This document shows, in pieces, positions 1-12,247 of a DNA stretch of 59,923 bases (its first letter is position 1; every line of letters begins with the position of its first letter). The stretch lies in NCBI RefSeq assembly GCF_001942405.1, contig NZ_MKKA01000014.1:1-59923 (forward strand). The letters are read 5' to 3'. Made by a program: the position numbers and the translations under genes. This DNA comes from Ornithinimicrobium sp. CNJ-824. GTDB lineage: Bacteria; Actinomycetota; Actinomycetes; Actinomycetales; Dermatophilaceae. The notes beneath the pieces are model-generated. The model was not told where the DNA came from. It saw only the letters and a list, made by a program, of their open reading frames with translations, and searched no databases.

Positions 1-147
<147 letters not shown>

Positions 148-256
148 AAACCAAAACTCTTACCAAAGAATCCAGTTTCCTGACAAACAAACCACCACGC
201 CCCACCGGGGGGCAGGAACGCGATGGCCAAACAAATACATGGCATCAATAAACTGA

Positions 257-288
257 CACGCTGTTGAGTTCTCAAGAATCGGACACAC
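257..288 (-). promoter_or_regulatory. Conserved rRNA leader element (antitermination/processing region)
   Basis: On the minus strand this reads CCGATTCTTGAGAACTCAAC followed by AGCGTG, a block seen in pre-16S leaders of many actinobacterial rRNA operons and thought to take part in antitermination or RNase III processing. It lies about 110 nt upstream of the 16S 5' end. The rest of 149-471 is leader sequence. I see no protein gene in it. Confidence 0.7.
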
Positions 289-471
289 ACCACCAGAAAC
301 CCACACAACCGTGCAAGCCTCATCCGGGGCAACCTCTCCAGGTTATTCCCTCCATCGCTGCGGAGTCAACTCCGCGGGCGGTTCGAGACCGCCTGGTCGA
401 TGAGGGGTGCCGACCCGGGACCGGCCACCGTTCCCGGTGTCCGTGCCTCCCTGTCGGTGCGGCGAGAGATA

Positions 472-500
472 ACTTTAGGCACGTGGCCCGCGGAACACAA
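472..500 (-). promoter_or_regulatory. rRNA operon promoter P1
   Basis: On the minus strand a -35 hexamer TTGTGT (495-500) and a -10 hexamer TAAAGT (472-477) are separated by exactly 17 bp. The transcript would start near 465, about 320 nt upstream of 16S, a normal leader length. It sits only 0-40 bp after the tyrS stop, so the rRNA operon has its own promoter independent of tyrS. Further promoters may exist in the leader but none is as clear. Confidence 0.65.
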
Positions 501-539
501 ATCCGCAGGTCAGACGCCTGATCGTGGCGCGGTGGGACC

Positions 540-1814
540 TCAGGGCGTGGCTGGGCCGTCGCTGCGGCGGACCGCGGCGAGGTTCTTCCGGCCACGGCGC
601 AGGAGCACGACCTCGCCGTGGAGGAAGTCCTGCTCCTGGAGGGTGCGCTCGACGTCCTCCACCTTGGCGTTGTTCAGGCTGACGCCACCCTCCGCCATCA
701 GACGCCGGGCGGCGCCCCTGCTGTCCGCCAGGCCGGCGAGCACGAGCGCCTCCACGAGGCTGGCGCCCACGGGCACCTCGGCGCCGGGCAGCTCGGCCGT
801 CGCGTCGCGCAGGGTGCCAGCGTCGACGGTGGCGGGATCCCCCCGGCCGAACAGGACCCGGCTGGCGGCCTCGACCTGAGCGGTGGCCGCCTGCCCGTGC
901 ACGAGGGTGGTGACGTCGGCGGCGAGGGCGCGCTGGGCCTCACGCAGGTGCGGACGTTCCCTGGCGGCGACCTCCAGCTCGGCGACCTCCGCCTCGTCAC
1001 GGTCGGTGAACACCCGCAGGAGCTTGCCCACCTCGCTGTCCGCCACGTTGATCCAGTACTGGTAGAACGCGTAGGGGCTGGTCATGTCGGCCGCGAGCCA
1101 GACCGCGTTGCCGGCGGACTTGCCGTACTTCTCGCCGTTCTCGTCGGTGATGAGCGGTGTGGTCAGCACGTGGGCCGTCCCGCCCTCCGCCCGGTGGATG
1201 AGGTCAACGCCGGCCGTGAGGTTTCCCCACTGGTCCTGCCCGCCCGTCTGCAGGGTGCAGCCGTGCTCGCGGTAGAGGTGCAGGTAGTCCAGCGCCTGCA
1301 GCAGCTGGTAGCTGAACTCGGTGTAGGAGATGCCCTCCTGGCTCTCGAGCCGGGCGGCGATCGCCTCCTTGCGGATCATCTGGTTGACCCGGAAGTGCTT
1401 GCCCACGTCGCGGAGGAAGTCGAGCGCGCTCATCGGGGCGGTCCAGTCCAGGTTGTTGACCACGACCGCCGGGTTGTCCCCCTCGAAGTCCAGGAAGGGC
1501 CGGACCTGCTCACGGATCCGTTCCACGTAGTGGGCCGTCGTCTCCTTGGTCTTGAGCACCCGCTCGGACGTGGGCCTCGGATCGCCGATGAGGCCCGTGG
1601 AACCGCCCACCAGGCACAGGACGCGGTGCCCGGCCCGCTGCAGGTGGCGCAGGACGATCAGCTGCACGAGGTTGCCGAAGTGCAGGCTGGGGGCGGTGGG
1701 GTCGAAGCCGCAGTACACCGTCAGGGTGTCGTCGAGCGCCTCGCGGAGGCCGGCCTCGTCGGTGGTCTGGGCCACCAGCCCCCGCCACTGCAGCTCGTCG
1801 AGGATGTTGGTCAC
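540..1814 (-). CDS. tyrS: Tyrosine--tRNA ligase
   Basis: This is cytoplasmic tyrosyl-tRNA synthetase, which charges tRNA-Tyr. The 424-residue product matches the bacterial family length. The class I signatures are visible: the HIGH-type motif as HFGN near residue 50, the KMSKS-type motif as KYGKS near residue 235, and TGGQDQWGN in the tyrosine pocket. The C-terminal third ends in an S4-type RNA-binding domain. The reading frame is open far upstream, but the GTG at 1814 begins the conserved N-terminus ([12 protein letters not shown]) and follows a GGAAGGA ribosome site. The gene is 90 bp downstream of mpg and directly upstream of the rRNA promoter. Confidence 0.97.
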   Translation of the reverse strand: MTNILDELQWRGLVAQTTDEAGLREALDDTLTVYCGFDPTAPSLHFGNLVQLIVLRHLQRAGHRVLCLVGGSTGLIGDPRPTSERVLKTKETTAHYVERIREQVRPFLDFEGDNPAVVVNNLDWTAPMSALDFLRDVGKHFRVNQMIRKEAIAARLESQEGISYTEFSYQLLQALDYLHLYREHGCTLQTGGQDQWGNLTAGVDLIHRAEGGTAHVLTTPLITDENGEKYGKSAGNAVWLAADMTSPYAFYQYWINVADSEVGKLLRVFTDRDEAEVAELEVAARERPHLREAQRALAADVTTLVHGQAATAQVEAASRVLFGRGDPATVDAGTLRDATAELPGAEVPVGASLVEALVLAGLADSRGAARRLMAEGGVSLNNAKVEDVERTLQEQDFLHGEVVLLRRGRKNLAAVRRSDGPATP

Positions 1815-1903
1815 GCTCGCAGGTCCTTCCGGTGGGGTGTATGCGGTGTCCCTGACGGCGGCACAGGGTCGGGCAGGTGTCATGGGACGGGTGCGGGCCC
1901 AGC

Positions 1904-4589
<2,686 letters not shown>

Positions 4590-4595
4590 GGCGTG

Positions 4596-4625
4596 ACTAT
4601 ACAAGAGCATGCATGAGTATGCGCT
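4596..4625 (-). promoter_or_regulatory. argR promoter with possible ARG box
   Basis: On the minus strand TATAGT (4596-4601) ends 6 bp before the GTG start of argR. Directly upstream is an AT-rich partly palindromic stretch, GCATACTCATGCATGC (about 4608-4623), unusual in this GC-rich context and similar in character to actinobacterial ARG boxes. Its overlap with the promoter would allow ArgR to repress its own operon. The identification as an ARG box is inference. Confidence 0.45.
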
Positions 4626-4706
4626 CACTCGCCGCCGTGCCGTCGTCGGCCGTGCGGTCGTGGGCCATGTGCCGGTGGCACCGTGCCGCCGTGGGCCGTG
4701 CGGGCG

Positions 4707-5486
4707 TCAGCCGCGGAGGGGATCGTCCTCGCCCCATGGGCGCAGGCGGAGCATCCGCTCCCCCTCGCCCAGGCCCGCCCGGGAACGTGCGCGCAGCAGG
4801 TCGAGGTCGTCCGTGCCCGCCCGCAGGAAGCGGCCGCTGAACCCGTCGAGCTCGCCGTGGGCGATCGCCAGGACCAGCGCCTTGACGTCCTCCGGGTCGG
4901 TCCAGTCGGTACGCCCCTGGTGCATCCGCATCGAGTGCGTCATGTCGGACTCGATCACCCCCGGCGCGAGGTCGAACGCACGCACCCCGTGCTCCGCGCC
5001 GGCCAGCGCGACGCCGCCCGTCAGCCTGGCGAGGGCTGACTTGGAGGCGTGGTAGGAGGTCAGCACGTCGCTCTCACGGGTCCCCGAGCCGGAGTTGAGG
5101 TTGACGACGCGCCCTCCCCCGCCGGCGATCATGTGCGGCACCACCGCGCGCATGAGCAGGAACGGTCCCTTGACGTTGGTGACCATGACCTGCCACCACT
5201 CGTCGACGTCGGCCTCCCACAAGGGCTGCTCGGTCTCGACCAGGCCCGCGTTGTTGACGAGCAGGTCGATCCGTCCGTGGCGGTCCACCACCTGACGGAC
5301 CGCCTCCTCGACGGCCGCGGCGTCGGTGACGTCGCACGCCAGCCCCTCGGCCCCGTCGGTCACCTGGCCCGAGCGGGAGAGGCCGACGACCGTCCAGCCG
5401 TCGTCGAGCAGCGCGGCGACGATGTGCGCACCGATGCCGCGCGAGGCACCGGTGACGAGGGCGACGTGGGCGGGGGGAGCGCTCAT
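4707..5486 (-). CDS. SDR family NAD(P)-dependent oxidoreductase
   Basis: A 259-residue classical short-chain dehydrogenase. Visible motifs are the nucleotide-binding TGASRGIG near residue 13, NNAG near residue 87, the catalytic Ser in the LNSGSG segment, and YHASK with catalytic Tyr and Lys near residue 145. The substrate cannot be predicted. A TAGGCT hexamer ends 7 bp before the ATG, suggesting its own leaderless promoter rather than strict cotranscription with pheT, which ends 22 bp upstream. Confidence 0.9.
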   Translation of the reverse strand: MSAPPAHVALVTGASRGIGAHIVAALLDDGWTVVGLSRSGQVTDGAEGLACDVTDAAAVEEAVRQVVDRHGRIDLLVNNAGLVETEQPLWEADVDEWWQVMVTNVKGPFLLMRAVVPHMIAGGGGRVVNLNSGSGTRESDVLTSYHASKSALARLTGGVALAGAEHGVRAFDLAPGVIESDMTHSMRMHQGRTDWTDPEDVKALVLAIAHGELDGFSGRFLRAGTDDLDLLRARSRAGLGEGERMLRLRPWGEDDPLRG

Positions 5487-5508
5487 GCAGCCCAGCCTAG
5501 TCGGCGGG

Positions 5509-8064
5509 TCAGCGCTGGGCGGCGCCGTGGTCCTGCGTGGCGCGGGCCACGGCGGCGTCGCGGGCGGTGTTGACCTCCTCGGTGGTCAGGGTGCGGTCCG
5601 GGGCCCGGAAGTGCATCCGGAAGGCCAGCGACTGCTGGTCCGGCCCGACCTGGTCGCCGACGTAGACGTCGAACAGCTCGATGGCCTCGAGCAGGTCCCC
5701 CGCTCCGGCGCGCAGCGACTCCTCCACGTCGCCGTACCGGGTCGACAGGGGGACCACCAGTGCTACGTCGGAGGCGGCAGTGGGGTGGGTCGACAGCGGG
5801 CGCGCCTGGGTGCGGTGGTCGCTGGCCCGCAGGAGCACCTCCAGGTCGAGCTCGGCGGCGGCGGTCCGGTCGGGCAGTCCGAGGCGCTGGACCACCTTGG
5901 GGTGCAGCTCGCCGGCCCAGCCGACGGTCGTGCCGTCGGCGAGCGTGAGCTCCACGCAGCGCCCGGGGTGGAAGGGTGCCCGGTCGGCCGGCCTGCGCCG
6001 GACGGGGACACCGAGGGTGTCCGCGACCGCGTGCGCCCAGGCTGCGACGTCGGTCACGTCGACGTGCCGGCCGCTGCCCCACCAGCCGGCACGGTCGGCC
6101 TGGCCGGCGGCCATGAGCGCCACGTGCCACGGCTGCGCCGGGACGGCCGCGCGGATCGTCGCGAGGGTCTCCTCGTCCGGGCGTGCACCGACACCGGGCA
6201 CCGGGGCCTTGGCCGCGTGGTCGGGGAGCGTGACCGTGTCGATCTCGAAGAGCGCCACGTCGCGGCTCCCGCGGGAGACGTTGCGGCGCAAGGACTCGGG
6301 CAGGGTCTGCAGCAGCTCGGTCCGCATCAGCGGTGCCTCGTCGGAGAGCGGGTTGGCGAGGCGCAGCGCCGCGCGGCGCGGGTCGTCGGCCGGCAGGGCG
6401 AGCTCCTCGAACCTGCTCTCGCCGACGAAGGGGTAGGTCAGCACCTCCTGCAGGCCGGATCCGGCCAGGGCCGCCGCCACGGCCCGGCGGGAACGCTGCG
6501 CGTGGGTGAGGCCGCGCCCGCCGGTGGCCCGCGGCACGACGGAGGGGATCTTGTCGTAGCCGTCGATCCGGGCGACCTCCTCCACCAGCGTGGGCGCGTC
6601 GGTCAGGTCGGGCCGCCAGGTGGGCGGGACGACCGTCAGCATGCCCTCGCCCTCGGCCCGGACGTCGCAGCCGATCGCCTCGAGCAGCTCGACGACCCGC
6701 GCGGCCGGGTAGTCCACCCCGACGTAGCGCGTCGGCAGGTCCACCTCCATCCGGATCGGCGCCATGCCCGTGGTCGGGCGCTCGTCACGGTCGGTGATCG
6801 CCGGGTCGGCGGTGCCACCCCCGTGCTCGACGAGCAGGTCGACGGCGAGCTGGGCCGCCGCCGCGGCCACCGCCGGGTCGACCCCGCGCTCGAACCGCTT
6901 TGCCGCCTCGCTCGAGAGGCGGTGGCGCCGCGAGGTGCGGGCGACGGTGCGGGGGTCGAAATGGGCCGACTCGATGAGCACGTCGGTGGTCGTCCCGGGC
7001 GTCACCTCGCCGTCCTCGCCGCCCATCACGCCGGCCAGGGCCAGGATGCGCTCCCCGTCGGGGCCGCAGGTGATGAGCAGGTCCTCGGGGTCCAGCTCGC
7101 GGTCGACGTCGTCGAGCGTGCGCAGCCGCTCACCCGCCCGCGCCCGGCGGACCACGATCGGGCTGTCCAGCGTGGCCAGGTCGAAGGCGTGCAGCGGCTG
7201 GCCCAGCGCGAGCATGACGTAGTTGGTGACGTCGACGGCCAGGCCGATCGGGCGCATGCCGGCCTCGGTCAGGCGGCGGGCCATCCACTCCGGCGTCTGC
7301 CGGGTCAGGTCGAGTCCCCGCACGACCCGGGCCACGTAGCGGTCGCAGCCGGGCACCTCGCCGTGGGGGCGGTGCTCGTCGCGCAGCTCCACGGCATACC
7401 CGTCCCCCGTCGCCGGGTCGACCGGCAGGTCGGCGGGGTCACGGTATGCCGCGCCCGTCGCGTGGGAGTACTCCCGGGCGATGCCGCGGATGCTGAAGCA
7501 GTAGCCGCGGTCGGGGGTGACGTTGACCTCGACGACCTCGCGGTCCAGGCCGAGGACCCCGACGAGGTCGTCGCCGGGCGTCAGCCCCAGCTGCTCGACC
7601 TGCTCGTGGCCGAGCAGACGTGGGAGCACGATGATGCCCTCGTGGTCGTCGCCGATGCCCAGCTCGCGGACCGAGCAGATCATCCCGGCGGACACGTGGC
7701 CGTAGGTCTTGCGGGCGGAGATGGTCATCGGACCCTGCAGGGTCGGCAGCACGCCTCCGGGCAGGATGACCGCCACCAGGTCGCCGACCTCGAAGTTGTG
7801 CGCGCCGCACACGATACCCTGGGGCTCGCCGGTGCCGTTGGCGTCCGCGACGTCCACCTGGCACCAGTTGATCGTCCTGCCGTTCTTCTGCGGCTCCGGG
7901 TGCTTCTCCAGCACGCGGCCCACGACGAGCGGGCCGCCGACGCCGCTGGTGTGCAGGCCCTCCTCCTCGAGGCCCACGGAGACCAGGGCCGCGGCGATCT
8001 GCTCGCCGGTGACGTCCTGCGGCAGCTCGACGTACTCGCCCAGCCAGTCGACCGGAACCCGCAT
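5509..8064 (-). CDS. pheT: Phenylalanine--tRNA ligase subunit beta
   Basis: Beta subunit of the alpha2-beta2 phenylalanyl-tRNA synthetase. The 851-residue product has the full domain order: N-terminal tRNA-binding (EMAP-like) domain to about residue 160, B3/B4 editing domain, B5 domain (LPTRYVGVDYP region near 430), and a C-terminal anticodon-binding FDX domain. Its ATG overlaps the TGA of pheS in a TGATG arrangement, giving tight translational coupling. The frame is intact over 2.5 kb, in contrast to pheS. Confidence 0.97.
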   Translation of the reverse strand: MRVPVDWLGEYVELPQDVTGEQIAAALVSVGLEEEGLHTSGVGGPLVVGRVLEKHPEPQKNGRTINWCQVDVADANGTGEPQGIVCGAHNFEVGDLVAVILPGGVLPTLQGPMTISARKTYGHVSAGMICSVRELGIGDDHEGIIVLPRLLGHEQVEQLGLTPGDDLVGVLGLDREVVEVNVTPDRGYCFSIRGIAREYSHATGAAYRDPADLPVDPATGDGYAVELRDEHRPHGEVPGCDRYVARVVRGLDLTRQTPEWMARRLTEAGMRPIGLAVDVTNYVMLALGQPLHAFDLATLDSPIVVRRARAGERLRTLDDVDRELDPEDLLITCGPDGERILALAGVMGGEDGEVTPGTTTDVLIESAHFDPRTVARTSRRHRLSSEAAKRFERGVDPAVAAAAAQLAVDLLVEHGGGTADPAITDRDERPTTGMAPIRMEVDLPTRYVGVDYPAARVVELLEAIGCDVRAEGEGMLTVVPPTWRPDLTDAPTLVEEVARIDGYDKIPSVVPRATGGRGLTHAQRSRRAVAAALAGSGLQEVLTYPFVGESRFEELALPADDPRRAALRLANPLSDEAPLMRTELLQTLPESLRRNVSRGSRDVALFEIDTVTLPDHAAKAPVPGVGARPDEETLATIRAAVPAQPWHVALMAAGQADRAGWWGSGRHVDVTDVAAWAHAVADTLGVPVRRRPADRAPFHPGRCVELTLADGTTVGWAGELHPKVVQRLGLPDRTAAAELDLEVLLRASDHRTQARPLSTHPTAASDVALVVPLSTRYGDVEESLRAGAGDLLEAIELFDVYVGDQVGPDQQSLAFRMHFRAPDRTLTTEEVNTARDAAVARATQDHGAAQR

Positions 8065-9157
8065 CAGATCTCCATCCCGAACTGCGCGTTGAAGCGCACG
8101 TCTCCCTCGATCAGCTCCCGCATGTCGGTGATGCCGTGGCGGAACATCGCGGTCCGCTCCACGCCCATCCCGAAGGCGAAGCCTGGTAGCGCTCCGGGTC
8201 CACGCCGCAGGCCCGCAGGACGTTGTGGTTGACCATGCCGCAGCCCCCCCACTCGATCCAGCCCGTGCCGCCGCACGTCCGGCACCCGGTGTCCTCCCCG
8301 CGGCAGACGAAGCAGCGGAAGTCCATCTCGGCGCTGGGCTCGGTGAACGGGAAGTAGGCCGGGCGCAGGCGGCTGACGATGCCGGGGCCGAACATCGCCT
8401 CGGCGAGCCGGTCGAGCGTGCCCTTGAGGTGGGCCATCGTCAGCCCCTCGTCGACGGCCAGCCCCTCGAGCTGGTGGAAGACGGGGGTATGGGTGGCGTC
8501 CAGCTCGTCGGTGCGGAAGGTCTTGCCGGGCACGGCCACGTAGAGCGGCACGCCCCGCTCGAGCAGGGACCGCGCCTGGACCGGCGAGGTGTGCGTGCGC
8601 AGGACCAGGCCGGCGTCGGCCGGGTCGACGAAGAAGGTGTCCTGCATCTGCCGTGCCGGGTGGTCCTTGTCGAAGTTGAGCGCGTCGAAGTTGAACCACT
8701 CGGCCTCCACGCCGGGCCCCTCGGCGATCTCCCACCCCATGCCGACCATGGCGTCGGCCATCCGTTCCGCGGTGACCGTCAGCACGTGCCGGCGGCCCAG
8801 CGGGCGGCGGGCGGGCACGGCCGTGAGGTCCATCGCCTCCTCGACGAGGATCCGCTCGTCCCGCTCGGCCTCCAGCTCGGCCTGCCGTGCGGTCAGCGCG
8901 GCGTTGACGCGGCCGCGCGCCTGCCCGACCCGCTTGCCGGCCTCGGCCTTGGCGCTGGGCGGAAGGGCGCCGATCTCGCGGTTGGCCAGGGCGAGCGGGG
9001 AGCGCTCCCCGGCGTGCGCCAGCCGGGCGGCCTTCAGGGCGTCGAGGGAGTCGGCGGCCTCGATCGCCGCGAGCGCGTCGGCGACGGCCTGGTCGACCGC
9101 CTCCGGCGCGAGGGCGGCGACCTCGACGGGGTCGTAGCTGGTGTTGGGTCCGGACAC
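8064..9157 (-). pseudogene. pheS: Phenylalanine--tRNA ligase subunit alpha, frameshifted near its 3' end
   Basis: Catalytic subunit of phenylalanyl-tRNA synthetase, a class II enzyme. The N-terminal coiled coil is followed by the catalytic core with [21 protein letters not shown] (motif 2) and a CxxC-type zinc segment near CRTCGGTGW. The frame breaks at VDPERYQ. The motif 3 end [18 protein letters not shown] continues in another frame to the stop at 8064. Adding one G near 8182 (CAGGC to CAGGGC) restores a full-length protein of about 364 residues. As the gene is essential, sequence error is likely. GTG 9157 lies 7 bp after a TACACT -10 hexamer (leaderless). Confidence 0.93.
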
Positions 9158-9213
9158 CTGCGCAAGTGTAGGCGGCGGCACGACGACCCCCGACGAGCGC
9201 CTAGTCTGACGCC

Positions 9214-10080
9214 ATGCCCCCCGTGACGACCTCGATCCTGCATGCGGCCCGCGGGGCGCTCGTCGGCGCCGCCGAGGTGGTGCCCGGCATCAGCGGCGGG
9301 ACCGTCATGCTCATCGTCGGCATCTACGAGCGGCTGGTCACCTCCGCCGGGCACTTCGTGGGCGGGCTGCGGCTGCTGCCGACCGACCGGCCCGCGGCCC
9401 GGGCCGAGCTGGCCCGGGTGCGCTGGGACGTCGTGCTGCCGGTGGTCGCGGGCATGGTGCCGGCGGCGTTGCTCACCGCCGCGCTCGTGGCGCCGGTCGC
9501 CGAGCGGCACCCGGTGCCCACGCTGGGGCTGTTCCTGGGGATGAGCGCGGCCGCCGTGCTGGTGCCGGCGACCATCGTCGGGCGCGCCTGGTCGTGGCGC
9601 TACGTCGCGCTGGCGGCCGTGGTGGCCGTGGCGGCCGCCGTCCTGGTCGGCCTGCCTCCCCAGCACCTGCCGACGCACCCCGCCGTCGTCTTCGCGGCCG
9701 CCGCGGTCGCCGTCTGCGCCCTGGCGCTGCCCGGCCTCTCGGGCTCGTTCCTCCTGCTGACCCTGGGCCTGTACGAACCCACCCTGGCCGCCCTCAACGA
9801 ACGCGACCTGGGCTACCTGCTCGTCTTCGGGGCGGGTGCGGCCGTCGGCCTGGCGTCCTTCCTCCGCCTGCTCCAGCGGTTGCTCGAGCACCACCACGTG
9901 CCCACCCTCGTCGTGCTCACGGGTGTGATCCTGGGGGCCTTGCGCGCGCTGTGGCCCTGGCAGGACGAGGACCGAGGACTGCTGGCGCCCGACGGACAGG
10001 TGGGGGTCACGCTCGCCCTGGCCGCCCTGGGTGCCCTCGCCGTGCTGGTCCTGGCGCTCCTGGGCCGCCGGTCGGGCTGA
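9214..10080 (+). CDS. DUF368 family membrane protein, probable polyprenyl-phosphate transporter
   Basis: A 288-residue integral membrane protein with 8 or so hydrophobic segments. It has the two DUF368 signatures: AAEVVPGISGGTVMLIVGIYE near residue 20 and the related LALPGLSGSFLLLTLGLYEP near residue 170, which reflect internal duplication. Members of this family (PopT) were reported to return undecaprenyl phosphate across the cytoplasmic membrane for reuse in wall synthesis. A TAGTCT hexamer ends 6 bp before the ATG, so the mRNA is probably leaderless. It is divergent from pheS. Confidence 0.88.
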   Translation: MPPVTTSILHAARGALVGAAEVVPGISGGTVMLIVGIYERLVTSAGHFVGGLRLLPTDRPAARAELARVRWDVVLPVVAGMVPAALLTAALVAPVAERHPVPTLGLFLGMSAAAVLVPATIVGRAWSWRYVALAAVVAVAAAVLVGLPPQHLPTHPAVVFAAAAVAVCALALPGLSGSFLLLTLGLYEPTLAALNERDLGYLLVFGAGAAVGLASFLRLLQRLLEHHHVPTLVVLTGVILGALRALWPWQDEDRGLLAPDGQVGVTLALAALGALAVLVLALLGRRSG

Positions 10081-10081
10081 C

Positions 10082-10894
10082 TCAGACGGCGCCGGTGGCC
10101 ACCGAGGAGGCGTGCAGGCACACGGTCGCCGCCATCGCCAGGTTGAGCGACTCGGCCCGGCGGATCGGCACCGACACCGCGGCGTCGCACCCCGCGAGCA
10201 CGTCGGGAGGAAGGCCCCAGGCCTCGTTGCCCATCACCCAGGCGTGCGGGCCGGTGAGGTCGACGTCCGGCAACCGGGTCTGCCCCGACCCGTCGGCCGC
10301 GAGCAGGCGGATGCCCCGGGCGCGGCAGGCCTGCAGCACCTCCTGGACGGGGGTGCCCACGCTCACCGGCAGGTGGAAGAGCGAGCCCGCGGTGGACCTC
10401 ACCACCTTGGGGTTGTAGACGTCGACCGAGGCCGCGCTGACGACGACGGCCGCGGCGCCGAAGGCGTCCGCGGCCCGCAGCACCGTGCCCGCGTTGCCCG
10501 GGTCACGCACGTGCGCGAGCACCACGACGAACCCCTGCTCCCCGACCGCCGCCAGCGCCTGCTCCAGCGGGACGTCGACCCGCCGGGCCACCGCCAGCAG
10601 CCCCTGAGGGTGCTCGGTCCCCGCCATGACGCCCAGGACGTCCGCGGTGCACTCCCGCACGGCCACCCCGAGGCGCACCGCCTGCTCGACGAGGTCGGCG
10701 TGGCGGTCCAGGGCCGCGGGGGTGACGTAGAGGACCTCGGCCGCGCCCGCGGCATACCCGAGCAGCTCGCGCACGGCCTGCGGCCCCTCGACGAGGAAGC
10801 GCCCCTGCCGGTCGCGGGCAGCACGACGCCCCAGCGCCGTGACCTGCCGGACGCGCTCGCTGCGGGTGCTGCTCAGCGGCGGGAGGCCGGTCAC
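10082..10894 (-). CDS. TrmH (SpoU) family RNA 2'-O-methyltransferase
   Basis: A 270-residue SPOUT-class methyltransferase acting on rRNA or tRNA. An N-terminal substrate-binding domain (GRFLVEGPQAVRELL) is followed by the SpoU knot with motif 1 (LAHVRDPGNAGTVLRAADAFGA), motif 2 (WVMGNEAWGLP) and motif 3 (VPIRRAESLNLAMAATVCL). The position after rplT matches tsnR-type genes in other actinobacteria. The frame is open upstream; GTG 10894 is taken as the start because it begins 29 bp after rplT and just before conserved sequence. The exact RNA target is unknown. Confidence 0.9.
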   Translation of the reverse strand: MTGLPPLSSTRSERVRQVTALGRRAARDRQGRFLVEGPQAVRELLGYAAGAAEVLYVTPAALDRHADLVEQAVRLGVAVRECTADVLGVMAGTEHPQGLLAVARRVDVPLEQALAAVGEQGFVVVLAHVRDPGNAGTVLRAADAFGAAAVVVSAASVDVYNPKVVRSTAGSLFHLPVSVGTPVQEVLQACRARGIRLLAADGSGQTRLPDVDLTGPHAWVMGNEAWGLPPDVLAGCDAAVSVPIRRAESLNLAMAATVCLHASSVATGAV

Positions 10895-10923
10895 GGGGCT
10901 GGGGCGGACGTGGGGTGTGCCGG

Positions 10924-11309
10924 TCAGGCGGCCGAGTCGGCCTTCTCGCCCTCGGCGGGGACGTTGGCCCTGGCCAGGTCGACGAGCGCGACGAAGGCGG
11001 CCTCGTCGTGCACGGCCAGCTCGGCCAGCATGCGGCGGTCGACCTCGATCCCGGCGGCCTTGAGGCCCTGGATGAACCGGTTGTAGGTCATCCCGTTGGC
11101 GCGGGCGCGGCGTTGATCCGCTGGATCCACAGGCGACGGAAGTCACCCTTGCGCTTGCGCCGGTCGTTGTAGGAGTAGACCAGCGAGTGGGTGACCTGCT
11201 CCTTGGCCTTGCGGTAGAGCCGGCTGCGCTGTCCGCGGTAGCCGCTGGCGCGGTCCAGGACGACCCGACGCTTCTTGTGGGCGTTGACCGCCCGCTTCAC
11301 GCGTGCCAC
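10924..11309 (-). pseudogene. rplT: 50S ribosomal protein L20, frameshifted
   Basis: L20 binds 23S rRNA early in large-subunit assembly. The first frame encodes [15 protein letters not shown] through WIQRINAA; the second resumes at [20 protein letters not shown] and ends at 10924. One G is missing near 11105 (GCGCCCGC where GCGGCCCGC is expected). Repair gives a protein of about 128 residues, the normal length. L20 is highly expressed and nearly always essential, so the lesion is most likely a sequence error. It lies 46 bp downstream of rpmI. Confidence 0.95.
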
Positions 11310-11355
11310 GTGATGTCTCCTTGTGTGTGCTGGGAGGTGCGGAAGGTGCTGCGGC

Positions 11356-11550
11356 TCAGAGGCCGAGCATCTTCTTCACCTTGCGGACGTCGGACGGGGC
11401 GACCAGCTTGTCGTTCACGAGACGACGGGCCGCCTTGGAGCTGCGCTCCTGGAACTTGTGGACGTGGCGGGCCCGCTGGTGCATGACCTTGCCGGTCCCG
11501 GTCACCCGGAAGCGCTTCTTGGCGCCGCTGTGGGTCTTCATCTTCGGCAT
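11356..11550 (-). CDS. rpmI: 50S ribosomal protein L35
   Basis: A 64-residue, very basic protein with the L35 signature [20 protein letters not shown] at the N-terminus. It sits between infC and rplT, the conserved bacterial order, and is cotranscribed with them. The ATG at 11550 follows a GAAGGAGATCGG ribosome site. Length and sequence match the family. Confidence 0.98.
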   Translation of the reverse strand: MPKMKTHSGAKKRFRVTGTGKVMHQRARHVHKFQERSSKAARRLVNDKLVAPSDVRKVKKMLGL

Positions 11551-11623
11551 GGGCCGATCTCCTTCGTGCGTGGGCCCGCTGCTGCCGCGGGCGTGGTGGT
11601 GCGCAGGTGGACGCCGGGGCGTC

Positions 11624-12247
11624 TCAGGCCTGCTCGGTCTGGGTGGTGCCCGCCTCGGACGCGGCGGGAGCCTCGCCCCCCGGCTCGCCGGTGCGCGACC
11701 GCTCGGCCTCGCGGCGCTTCTCCTGACGGACGACCGTCTTCTTCTTGGTCGGCCCGAGCACCATGACCATGTTGCGGCCGTCCTGGCGCGGGGCGCTCTC
11801 GACGAAGCCCAGCTCGGCGACGTCCTCGGCCAACCGCTGCAGGAGCCGGAAGCCCAGCTCCGGTCGGGACTGCTCCCGGCCGCGGAACATGATGGTCACC
11901 TTGACCTTGTCGCCCCCCTTGAGGAAGCGGACGACGTGGCCCTTCTTGGTGCCGTAGTCGTGGTCGTCGATCTTGGGACGGAGCTTGATCTCCTTGATGA
12001 CCGTGTTGACCTGGTTCTTCCGGGACTCCCGGGCCTTCATGGCGGTCTCGTACTTGTACTTGCCGAAGTCCATGAGCTTGGCGACCGGGGGACGTGCCTC
12101 GGGGGCCACCTCGACCAGGTCGAGGTCCGCCTCGGCGGCCAGCCGCAGCGCGTCCTCGACGCGCACGATGCCGACCTGCTCCCCGTTCGGTCCCACCAGC
12201 CGGACCTCGGGAACACGGATCCGGTCGTTGATGCGAGGCTCGCTGAT
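11624..12247 (-). CDS. infC: Translation initiation factor IF-3, apparent AUC start
   Basis: IF-3 binds the 30S subunit and rejects non-canonical start codons. The 207-residue product shows the N-domain ([18 protein letters not shown]) and C-domain (GKKGH-type [11 protein letters not shown] and [13 protein letters not shown]), with a low-complexity acidic tail. No ATG, GTG or TTG lies at the conserved N-terminus ISEPRINDR. Instead an ATC codon (12245-12247) is preceded by AAGGAG at 12255-12260 with a 7-nt spacer. IF-3 genes elsewhere use AUU or AUC, which lets IF-3 repress its own translation. An upstream in-frame start would add about 70 poorly conserved residues. Confidence 0.93.
   Translation of the reverse strand: MSEPRINDRIRVPEVRLVGPNGEQVGIVRVEDALRLAAEADLDLVEVAPEARPPVAKLMDFGKYKYETAMKARESRKNQVNTVIKEIKLRPKIDDHDYGTKKGHVVRFLKGGDKVKVTIMFRGREQSRPELGFRLLQRLAEDVAELGFVESAPRQDGRNMVMVLGPTKKKTVVRQEKRREAERSRTGEPGGEAPAASEAGTTQTEQA

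Noticed and set aside
8064..9157. Programmed ribosomal frameshift in pheS (and in rplT, fabH, fabF)
   Set aside because: No slippery heptamer or downstream stimulator is evident, these families do not use recoding, and the same pattern affects many unrelated genes.
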